7,840 nucleotides of DNA from an uncultured Alistipes sp. (GTDB lineage: Bacteria; Bacteroidota; Bacteroidia; Bacteroidales; Rikenellaceae). The notes below the pieces were generated by a model. It was not told where the DNA came from, did no database searches, and saw only the letters and a list, made by a program, of their open reading frames with translations. Positions 1 to 4,892 of the stretch are shown piece by piece (the first letter of the stretch is position 1; the number at the start of each line of letters is the position of its first letter). The position numbers and the translations under genes were made by a program. The stretch covers positions 1 to 7,840 of the forward strand of contig CAMWIG010000088.1 of the NCBI GenBank assembly GCA_947174295.1, read 5' to 3'.

Positions 1-376
1 TTACCATCTCCTCGACTGTGAGGATTTCGTGGTTATTTGTTGCTAGGAGCGTATCGCGGTAGGCAGCGTCGGCAGCGACGGCAACTTCGAGCATGGCATT
101 TGCCGAAGCGGTGTACTCGGCGTTCTGCGCTACGAAGTCGGTCTCGCAAGCGAGGCAGAGAATGTATGCCTTCTCGCCGACGATTTTCGTAACTACGACA
201 CCTTCGGTAGCCGTGCGGTCAGCACGCTTGGCAACGACCAGCTTGCCCTTCTCGCGGATGATGTCCTGTGCGCGGTCGAAATCGCCTTCGGCCTCTACGA
301 GAGCCTTCTTGCAATCCATCATGCCGGCACCGGTCATCTTGCGGAGCTTCATCACATCAGCAGCTTTGATTTCCAT
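1..376 (-). CDS. tsf: Translation elongation factor Ts (partial, 3' end beyond window)
   Basis: EF-Ts is the cytoplasmic guanine-nucleotide exchange factor that recycles EF-Tu from the GDP to the GTP form. The first 125 residues are present and the gene runs off the left edge, so this is a boundary truncation and not a broken gene. I translated it directly. Residues 1-50 form the UBA-like N-terminal domain with the family signature LRKMTGAGMMDCKKAL (11-26). Residues 79-85 read TDFVAQN, and Asp80 and Phe81 fall at the same numbers as the EF-Tu-contacting pair in E. coli EF-Ts. The ATG at 376-374 fits the family start exactly. The gene lies 36 bases after the rpsB stop with no promoter box between them, so it is almost certainly co-transcribed with rpsB, the usual bacterial arrangement. 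Confidence 0.97.
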   Translation of the reverse strand, partial: MEIKAADVMKLRKMTGAGMMDCKKALVEAEGDFDRAQDIIREKGKLVVAKRADRTATEGVVVTKIVGEKAYILCLACETDFVAQNAEYTASANAMLEVAVAADAAYRDTLLATNNHEILTVEEMV

Positions 377-412
377 AGTTGTATTCCGTGTTTATTATTT
401 TACTTGTGTTAA

Positions 413-1252
413 TTACTCGGCTGCCTGCTCGGTAGCGGCTACTACCTCTGCTACTGCGGCCTCCTCGGCATCTACGTTGGCCTTCACAGCCTTCTTGATG
501 CGGGTCTTCTGGCTCTTTGCCTCGGTGTTTGCCTCGGCCTCCTGAGCCTCTTTCTCCTTTTCGAGCTTGCGCTCCTCGGCACCCTCTGCGATAGCGGCGC
601 AAACCGTATCGAGAACGATGGCGATCGACTTAACGGCGTCGTCGTTTGCAGGGATTACGTAATCTATGTCGGTTGGATCACAACAAGTATCGACCATTGC
701 AAACACGGGGATGTTAAGACGCTTTGCCTCCTTCACGGCGTTGGACTCCTTCTGTACGTCCACGACGAACAGAGCGGCCGGCAGACGGGTGAGGTCGGCG
801 ATGGAACCGAGGTTCTTTTCGAGCTTGGCGCGCTGACGCGAAATTTGGAGCTTCTCACGCTTGGAGAAGTTATCGAACGTACCGTCGTTGGTCATCTTGT
901 CGATGGTGGCCATTTTCTTGACGGCTTTACGTATGGTGGGGAAGTTTGTAAGCATACCGCCGGCCCAACGCTCCGTTACGTAGGGCATGCCGACAGCAGC
1001 AACCTTTTCGGCAACAATCTCCTTGGCCTGTTTCTTGGTGGCTACGAACAGTACGCGGCGACCGCTCTTGGCGATCTGCTTCAACGCTGCCGAAGCCTCA
1101 TCGAGCTTAACAACGGTCTTGTGAAGGTCGATGATGTGGATGCCGTTCTTCTCCATGAAGATGTAGGGAGCCATTTTGGGATTCCACTTGCGCTTCAAGT
1201 GTCCGAAATGAACGCCGGCTTCCAATAATGTATTAAAATCTGTACGTGACAT
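413..1252 (-). CDS. rpsB: 30S ribosomal protein S2
   Basis: This is a structural protein of the small ribosomal subunit (uS2), 279 residues. Family signatures are clear: EAGVHFGH at 11-18, RWAGGMLTNFPTI at 95-107, and DPTDIDYVIPANDDAVKSI at 192-210. After about residue 223 there is a low-complexity tail of some 55 residues. It is rich in Ala, Glu and Lys and makes the protein longer than the 241-residue E. coli S2. I take this tail as a lineage extension, since Bacteroidetes S2 proteins commonly carry one. The ATG at 1252 is preceded by an A-rich stretch with no Shine-Dalgarno sequence, typical for Bacteroidetes. The gene follows a 340-base structured spacer after rpsI and precedes tsf by 36 bases. 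S2 is known to repress its own operon in enterobacteria, but whether it does so here is not known. Confidence 0.98.
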   Translation of the reverse strand: MSRTDFNTLLEAGVHFGHLKRKWNPKMAPYIFMEKNGIHIIDLHKTVVKLDEASAALKQIAKSGRRVLFVATKKQAKEIVAEKVAAVGMPYVTERWAGGMLTNFPTIRKAVKKMATIDKMTNDGTFDNFSKREKLQISRQRAKLEKNLGSIADLTRLPAALFVVDVQKESNAVKEAKRLNIPVFAMVDTCCDPTDIDYVIPANDDAVKSIAIVLDTVCAAIAEGAEERKLEKEKEAQEAEANTEAKSQKTRIKKAVKANVDAEEAAVAEVVAATEQAAE

Positions 1253-1288
1253 TTTGTTTCGTTCTTTTTTAATTTTAATTCTCTTTTC

Positions 1289-1316
1289 TTCAACCTACGG
1301 GTAGTGAAACGTTGAA
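1289..1316 (-). promoter_or_regulatory. Stem-loop immediately upstream of rpsB
   Basis: TTCAAC (1289-1294) and GTTGAA (1311-1316) form a perfect 6-bp inverted repeat. Inside it, CTA (1295-1297) can pair with TAG (1302-1304), leaving a one-sided bulge at 1305-1310. The element ends 36 bases before the rpsB start codon and is followed on the transcript by an A-rich, T-poor run. It is not a terminator, because no T tract follows it. It could affect ribosome access or RNA stability. Confidence 0.4.
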
Positions 1317-1340
1317 TTCTTTCTTCGTTCTCCCGTCCCG

Positions 1341-1376
1341 GCATAGTCCGAACCTGCGTCCGGCTATGCGTTCGGA
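1341..1376 (-). repeat. Interlocked double inverted repeat (alternative stems)
   Basis: GCATAG (1341-1346) is complementary to CTATGC (1364-1369). TCCGAAC (1347-1353) is complementary to GTTCGGA (1370-1376). The arms lie in the order a, b, a', b', so the two helices interlock like a pseudoknot. With no bases joining a to b or a' to b', both helices can hardly form at full length together. They are better read as competing folds. The pairing is perfect over 6 and 7 bp and was read directly from the bases. Confidence 0.55.
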
Positions 1377-1455
1377 TTGACGAAAACGTCCAATCCCGAA
1401 GGTTTTCCGCGACCGGGCAATCGTTGGGTAATATCCTTGTGTAGCATACGCTGCC

Positions 1456-1469
1456 GTCCCGAAAGGGAC
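1456..1469. repeat. Perfect 5-bp hairpin with four-base loop
   Basis: GTCCC (1456-1460), loop GAAA (1461-1464), GGGAC (1465-1469). On the plus strand the loop is a GNRA tetraloop. On the minus strand, the expected transcript, it reads TTTC. It sits inside the rpsI-rpsB spacer. Confidence 0.5.
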
Positions 1470-1500
1470 CGATATTGCAATCGCTGCGGGTTTCGCCCCG

Positions 1501-1515
1501 GGAGCCGACTGCTCC
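1501..1515. repeat. Perfect 5-bp hairpin in the rpsI-rpsB spacer
   Basis: GGAGC (1501-1505), loop of five bases, GCTCC (1511-1515). On the minus strand the run of five T at 1520-1516 lies immediately before this stem, not after it, so it does not make a terminator in the direction of the operon. Next to it, CGGG (1487-1490) and CCCG (1497-1500) form a further short stem. Confidence 0.4.
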
Positions 1516-1550
1516 TAAAAAGCATACGCTGCGATAGTCCGAACGATTTG

Positions 1551-1564
1551 ACGACCCGAGTCGT
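1551..1564. repeat. Perfect 5-bp hairpin downstream of rpsI
   Basis: ACGAC (1551-1555), loop CCGA, GTCGT (1560-1564). It lies 30-43 bases after the rpsI stop codon. On the minus strand it is followed by CAAATCG, with no T tract, so a Rho-independent terminator is not supported. It may be the first stem of the structured spacer or an RNA-end stabiliser. Confidence 0.4.
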
Positions 1565-1593
1565 GCTTGCCGAAAATTTCGATCGTGTAAGGT

Positions 1594-1983
1594 TTAACGC
1601 TTACTGAACTGGAACTTACGACGTGCACCGGGCTGACCGGGCTTCTTACGCTCAACCTCACGGGAGTCACGCGTCAGGAAACCGCTCTTTTTGAGAGTCG
1701 AACGGTAAGCCTCGGCGTCGATCTCGCACAATGCGCGAGCGATACCCATGCGAGCGGCTTCGGCCTGACCCTTGATGCCGCCGCCATCGAGATTGATGAC
1801 AACGTCGAAATTCTCGGCGGTACCCGTAGCCAGCAGCGGCTGCTTTACCTGATATTGAAGAATTTCGAGAGGGAAATATACCTCCAAAGCCTTGTGGTTG
1901 ATTGTAATCTGACCCTTGCCCGGCTTCACGAATACGCGAGCCACAGCGGCCTTACGACGACCTACGGTGTTTACAACTTCCAT
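1594..1983 (-). CDS. rpsI: 30S ribosomal protein S9
   Basis: This is a small-subunit ribosomal protein (uS9), 129 residues, a normal length. It carries the family hallmarks GRRKAAVARV near the N-terminus (8-17) and GGGIKGQAEAARMGIARAL in the middle. The basic tail ends in FQFSKR; in E. coli S9 the matching C-terminal SKR tail reaches the ribosomal P site. The ATG at 1983-1981 comes only 5 bases after the rplM stop, so the two genes are translationally close and share a transcript. The rplM-rpsI pair is conserved across most bacteria. Nothing is unusual in composition or length. Confidence 0.98.
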   Translation of the reverse strand: MEVVNTVGRRKAAVARVFVKPGKGQITINHKALEVYFPLEILQYQVKQPLLATGTAENFDVVINLDGGGIKGQAEAARMGIARALCEIDAEAYRSTLKKSGFLTRDSREVERKKPGQPGARRKFQFSKR

Positions 1984-1988
1984 AATTC

Positions 1989-2444
1989 TTACTTAATCTC
2001 GTTTAACTTAATTGTCTTGGGGTTCTGTGCGGCATGCGGATGCTCTGCGCCGGCATAGACCTTCAAATTTTTCAGGATAGCGTCGCCCAGACGATTCTTG
2101 GGGAGCATACCCTTCACGGCCTTCTCTACGATGAAGGTCGGTTTCTTGACCAGATACTCGGCAGGCGTCGTGAAACGCTGGCCGCCGGGGTAGCCGGTGT
2201 GACGCGTGTAGACCTTGTCGGTCATTTTGTTGCCCGTGAGCTTCACCTTGTCGGCGTTGATTACAACGACGTAGTCGCCGCAATCGACGTGCGGAGTGTA
2301 GCTCGGCTTGTTCTTGCCTCTCAGGATCTTAGCCACCTGCGACGCAAGACGTCCCAATACCTCGTCCGTTGCATCGATTACGTACCACTCTTTGTTGGCA
2401 GTAGCTGCATTGACCGAGATAGTCTTGTAACTTAATGAATCCAC
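1989..2444 (-). CDS. rplM: 50S ribosomal protein L13
   Basis: This is a large-subunit ribosomal protein (uL13), 151 residues. Recognised segments are WYVIDATDEVLGRLAS near the N-terminus, HVDCGDYVVVINADKVKLTG, the family signature HTGYPGG, and GMLPKNRLG towards the C-terminus. The start codon is GTG (2444-2442). Reading from it gives MDSLSYKTIS, which matches the N-terminus usual in Bacteroidetes L13, and no ATG in the right place gives this. It is the first gene of the ribosomal block seen here. A TACCTTTG promoter box lies about 63 bases upstream with a small hairpin between. L13 autoregulates through its leader in E. coli, but I cannot tell whether it does here. Confidence 0.98.
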   Translation of the reverse strand: MDSLSYKTISVNAATANKEWYVIDATDEVLGRLASQVAKILRGKNKPSYTPHVDCGDYVVVINADKVKLTGNKMTDKVYTRHTGYPGGQRFTTPAEYLVKKPTFIVEKAVKGMLPKNRLGDAILKNLKVYAGAEHPHAAQNPKTIKLNEIK

Positions 2445-2487
2445 TTTGTTTTACGTTTAGTTAATACTTGTTGTTTGTAATCCAATT

Positions 2488-2506
2488 CCCGCACTTCGCG
2501 GGTGCG
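2488..2506 (-). promoter_or_regulatory. Hairpin at the predicted 5' end of the rplM transcript
   Basis: CCCGC (2488-2492) and GCGGG (2498-2502) form a 5-bp stem with a 5-base loop. Overlapping it, CGCAC (2490-2494) and GTGCG (2502-2506) form an alternative 5-bp stem, and the two exclude each other. The element begins directly after the TACCTTTG box, so it would sit at or very near the transcript start. The function is unknown. It might protect the 5' end or be part of an L13 leader. Confidence 0.4.
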
Positions 2507-2514
2507 CAAAGGTA
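2507..2514 (-). promoter_or_regulatory. Bacteroidetes -7 box for the rplM operon
   Basis: The minus strand reads TACCTTTG, an exact match to the TAnnTTTG element recognised by the primary sigma factor of Bacteroidetes. It lies 63 bases before the rplM GTG. No TTTG is seen at the expected -33 distance; that stretch (2530-2540) is instead very A+T rich. Position and orientation favour a real promoter, but the call rests on one box. Confidence 0.55.
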
Positions 2515-2590
2515 CGAAAAATAATTTTAAAAATATAACTGTCGGGCAAAAAAACTTATATCGGCCAATACATAAATTGCGGAAAATCCG

Positions 2591-2598
2591 TAAATTTG
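2591..2598 (+). promoter_or_regulatory. Candidate -7 box for the gene at 2638
   Basis: TAAATTTG matches TAnnTTTG and lies 39 bases before the ATG at 2638, which suits a short 5' leader. No TTTG is found 19-20 bases upstream, so the -33 half is missing or degenerate. The 2530-2637 stretch is strongly A+T rich, as expected between two divergent promoters. Confidence 0.35.
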
Positions 2599-2637
2599 TA
2601 ACGATATGTTCGCTGTCGCACCTTATATTATATTGTC

Positions 2638-4134
2638 ATGAGACTTTCCGCGCTCTTTACGGCGGCCGCGGCCTTGCTCGCCGCAGCGCCGGTTCTGGCC
2701 AACGGCGACCCGGTGGCTTTCCAGTCGGCACTGCTTCGCTCGGGCAATCCGACGCCGCGCACCGTTTCCGAAATCCGTGTGGTGAGCGAGCGTCTGCGCA
2801 TCGTGCCGCACGGACTCTACACCGACGTCGAGGTTCGCTATCTGCTGCATAACGCCTCGGCTGCCGGCTGCGACGACATAGATTACGGATTTCCCGTCGA
2901 CTACATCGGCGATGGCGGCTACCGCTACGTGCATTACGACGATGTCTCCGAAAAACAGCAGGCATACGGCTGGCGCGACGACTATATACGCCGTGTGGCG
3001 TTCGCCCTGAACGGCCGGTCGCTGCCGTGTGCGGCTTCGGATGAGGTGACGGTGAAGCCGGCCGAGGAGTATATCCTGCGCGAATATCTTTCGGACGAGG
3101 AGGCGGCGCTGAGCGATTCGGCGCTGATTGCCCGATACGGCGATGAGATTGTCGGTGCGATTCCGAAAGAATCCCGGCGGTGGTTCTACACCCGCTTTTC
3201 CGTAGACGGCGGCGCATATGCCGAATTGGAGGTGCGCTACTCGATAGCCAATCCTCGCATGGTGGCGCTCGGTGCCGTCAATTCGCTGTTCGGGCAGTGG
3301 GACAGAGGGCTCGGTTCGCGCTTCGTCTACGACTTCACGCCTGCGGCGCATTGGGGCGACGGCAGGGCGGGTTCGCTCACCGTAGAGGTCGACATGTCGG
3401 ATTTGTGCCGTCTCGACGATGCCGTGCCGGCGGTTGTCTTCTCGGGCCTGCCGCTGCGGCGCGACGGCTGCGTGTGGAGGTACGCCGCGGCGGATTTCGA
3501 TTTCGCCTCGGCCGAGAGTTTCGACATAGGGTGGGATTATGGAGATTTGCGCCGTTGCGGTCTGTACGAGCTGCCTGTCGCGGAGCTGCTTCGGAGACGC
3601 ATCGACCCTGCGGAGTATTCGGTGGAGGCCTCGGCAGACGTACGCTACCCTGCGTCGAATCTCTCCGACCTTAATCCCGGTACGGCCTGCGTCGTGGATC
3701 GCGATGCCGAAGGACGGGCCGAAATCACCGTCCGCTTCGCGCAGCCCGTCGAGGTTGCCGGAGTGCTCTTTTTCAACGGCTACATGAAGAGTACCGGGAC
3801 TTACGACCGCAACTCACGTGTCGACCGCATGCGTGTGGAGGTGCTGCGCGAGAATGGCTCGGTGCAGACCGTGGAGTCGGACTGGCGTTCCGGCGTGTGG
3901 CGGTGTATGGGGCTGACGCCCGACGGTTTCGATTTCGAGCGCTTGTGGGCATATGCCGATAAGATTACGCTTACGCCGATTGTAGAATACGGCATCGACT
4001 GGTACGCCGACAAAACCTACGGCGTAATCGGCGAGTCGTCGGGGGTTGCGAGCATAACGTTCTCGATAGAGTCCGTTGCCGCCGGCACGCATTTCGACGA
4101 CTTGTGCGTGTCGGAAATCATGCTGTTTCGTTAG
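2638..4134 (+). CDS. Exported protein with C-terminal NADase-type glycan-binding-like domain
   Basis: The protein has 498 residues. A signal peptide is clear: MR, then a hydrophobic Ala/Leu stretch, with likely cleavage after ALA-type residues near 21, so it is exported to the periplasm or cell surface. Residues 45-90 (EIRVVSERLRI...VEVRYLLHN...YGFPVDY) resemble the beta-rich start of DUF4424-like proteins. Residues 328-498 resemble the NADase-type glycan-binding, discoidin-like domain. Its marks are YPASNLSD (337-344), FFNGYMKS (378-385), YDRNSRVDRMRVE (389-401) and the closing THFDDLCVSEIMLF (484-497). Such domains are beta-sandwiches thought to bind sugars. I see no catalytic motif, transmembrane anchor or lipobox. 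The function is unknown and binding is inferred. The ATG at 2638 precedes the signal peptide directly. The gene stands alone, divergent from rplM. Confidence 0.85.
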   Translation: MRLSALFTAAAALLAAAPVLANGDPVAFQSALLRSGNPTPRTVSEIRVVSERLRIVPHGLYTDVEVRYLLHNASAAGCDDIDYGFPVDYIGDGGYRYVHYDDVSEKQQAYGWRDDYIRRVAFALNGRSLPCAASDEVTVKPAEEYILREYLSDEEAALSDSALIARYGDEIVGAIPKESRRWFYTRFSVDGGAYAELEVRYSIANPRMVALGAVNSLFGQWDRGLGSRFVYDFTPAAHWGDGRAGSLTVEVDMSDLCRLDDAVPAVVFSGLPLRRDGCVWRYAAADFDFASAESFDIGWDYGDLRRCGLYELPVAELLRRRIDPAEYSVEASADVRYPASNLSDLNPGTACVVDRDAEGRAEITVRFAQPVEVAGVLFFNGYMKSTGTYDRNSRVDRMRVEVLRENGSVQTVESDWRSGVWRCMGLTPDGFDFERLWAYADKITLTPIVEYGIDWYADKTYGVIGESSGVASITFSIESVAAGTHFDDLCVSEIMLFR

Positions 4135-4174
4135 GCGGCGTTCGGTCGGCATCTTTTGCGGCCGCTGCAAATGA

Positions 4175-4209
4175 AAATACCCCGTGCCGTTTGCGTGGCA
4201 GGGGTATTT
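4175..4209. terminator. Bidirectional Rho-independent terminator
   Basis: AAATACCCC (4175-4183) pairs with GGGGTATTT (4201-4209), and TGCC (4185-4188) pairs with GGCA (4197-4200). This gives a 13-bp stem with a single bulged G at 4184 and an 8-base loop. It lies between the stops of two convergent genes, 40 bases after the plus-strand stop and 58 bases after the minus-strand stop. The A-rich left arm and T-rich right arm supply a short T tract in both directions, with the better one on the minus strand (TATTTTCATTT). Confidence 0.85.
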
Positions 4210-4267
4210 GTCGTATGATGACTTGCCGGGAGGCGCGTGCCGGCCGTGTTTGACGCCGTTTCGGCTA

Positions 4268-4639
4268 TTATCTGGATTCGAACCGTATCGGTATTGTAAA
4301 GCGTATGGATTTGTAGACTTGCTCGCCGGTCTCCCCGTCTGTCTGCCAGCCTGGTTCCCATTTGGGGCAGATGGCGAACACGCGGCGCAATTCGGTTTCG
4401 TATGCGTCGCCGGGGGAGTTGCGAATCTCTTCGAGCACGGCCTCTCCGTCGGCCGTCACTTTGAATATTACGATTGCCATGCCGCCCGGGCCTTTGGGAG
4501 TTTTGACTTTGGCGGTAATCCACTCGCGGAATGTTTGGAGATTGCCGCCCTTGAATGTCGGCAGCTGTTCCGCCGGTTGCTTGGCTTGGCACAGCAGGCC
4601 GGAGATGGACAATAGCAGAGTCAGGATAATCTTTTTCAT
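4268..4639 (-). CDS. Small exported protein with TonB C-terminal-like domain
   Basis: The protein has 123 residues. MKK followed by a hydrophobic run to about residue 16 is a signal peptide, probably cleaved near residues 19-20. The Cys at 17 is preceded by Leu, so a lipobox is poor. The rest matches the TonB C-terminal fold common in Bacteroidetes: LPTFKGGNLQTFREWI (26-41), MAIVIFKVTADGEAVLEEI (54-72), CPKWEPGWQ (91-99) and a final strand RFTIPIRFE (113-121). It lacks the long membrane anchor and Pro-rich spacer of a true TonB, so it is unlikely to energise transport alone. I chose the ATG at 4639 because the upstream in-frame stretch is Arg/Thr/His/Pro-rich and contains the promoter. The function is unknown. 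Confidence 0.8.
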   Translation of the reverse strand: MKKIILTLLLSISGLLCQAKQPAEQLPTFKGGNLQTFREWITAKVKTPKGPGGMAIVIFKVTADGEAVLEEIRNSPGDAYETELRRVFAICPKWEPGWQTDGETGEQVYKSIRFTIPIRFESR

Positions 4640-4810
4640 CGTAGTATGAAGTTTAAAAGTCGTCGTTTCGCAGGGCGTCCGTTGGCCGGCTGTCCGTCGG
4701 GCGTAGTTGCGTCGATGCGTGCGCGCTGTCGCTGCCGGGGGTGCGGATAGGGTGGGGCGTCTATGCTCGCACGTCCGGGCTGCGTGAGCAGTGCGGCTGC
4801 CGGCCGTAGG
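4640..4810 (-). promoter_or_regulatory. Long GC-rich 5' leader of the TonB-C-like gene
   Basis: If transcription starts just below the TATATTTG box at 4811-4818, the gene at 4639 has a leader of roughly 165 bases. The reading frame is open through it, but the encoded residues do not look like protein. One stem is visible: GTGCG (4741-4745) with CGCAC (4768-4772), continued by ATAG (4747-4750) with CTAT (4761-4764). The last 25 bases before the start are A+T richer. No known riboswitch motif was recognised. Confidence 0.35.
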
Positions 4811-4841
4811 CAAATATAGGTATAATTTGCCGAAAAACAAA
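4811..4841 (-). promoter_or_regulatory. Bacteroidetes promoter of the TonB-C-like gene
   Basis: On the minus strand TTTG (4841-4838) is followed by exactly 19 bases and then TATATTTG (4818-4811). This matches both the -33 TTTG and the -7 TAnnTTTG elements of Bacteroidetes with the usual spacing. It is the most complete promoter in the window. Its -33 box overlaps the last bases of the terminator stem of the decarboxylase operon. Confidence 0.75.
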
Positions 4842-4875
4842 ATTCCGAAACAGCCGTGCGGCCATTTCGGAATTT
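4840..4875 (-). terminator. Rho-independent terminator of the decarboxylase operon
   Basis: AAATTCCGAAA (4840-4850) pairs perfectly over 11 bp with TTTCGGAATTT (4865-4875); the loop can form a further GCC/GGC stem. On the minus strand the stem is followed by a T-rich run (TGTTTTTCGG). It begins 17 bases after the oadB stop, which ends the operon. Confidence 0.88.
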
Positions 4876-4892
4876 CATTCGTATTCGAACTT

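Larger units (their letters stand above)
1253..1593 (-). promoter_or_regulatory. Structured spacer between rpsI and rpsB; possible r-protein leader
   Basis: These 341 bases hold no credible gene. Both neighbours point the same way. I found no TAnnTTTG box on the minus strand (no CAAAnnTA on the plus strand), and no strong hairpin followed by a T tract. Read-through from rplM-rpsI is therefore the simplest reading. Several short perfect stems are visible: 1551-1564, 1501-1515, 1487-1500, 1456-1469, a double inverted repeat at 1341-1376, and a stem at 1289-1316 just before rpsB. Two direct repeats (12 and 11 bases) link distant parts. The 40 bases next to the rpsB start are A-rich and unstructured on the transcript, as expected for a Bacteroidetes translation start. 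A role as a regulatory leader is inference. Confidence 0.5.

Noticed and set aside
413..602. Low-complexity tail of S2 as a frameshift or fusion
   Set aside because: The Ala/Glu/Lys-rich tail is in frame, ends with a normal stop, and such tails are common in S2 of this phylum.
1516..1532. Terminator for rplM-rpsI at the five-T run
   Set aside because: On the minus strand only a 3-bp stem (GCA/TGC) precedes the T run, which is too weak for a Rho-independent terminator.
1377..1607. 76-codon plus-strand open frame in the rpsI-rpsB spacer
   Set aside because: It starts with TTG, overlaps the rpsI end, has no promoter or leader, and its Arg/Cys/Ser-rich product resembles nothing. The spacer's stems and repeats explain the sequence better.
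4640..4840. N-terminal extension of the TonB-C-like gene to an ATG at 4840
   Set aside because: The extension is Arg/Thr/His/Pro-rich, lies before an obvious signal peptide at the ATG at 4639, and contains the TTTG-TATATTTG promoter itself.
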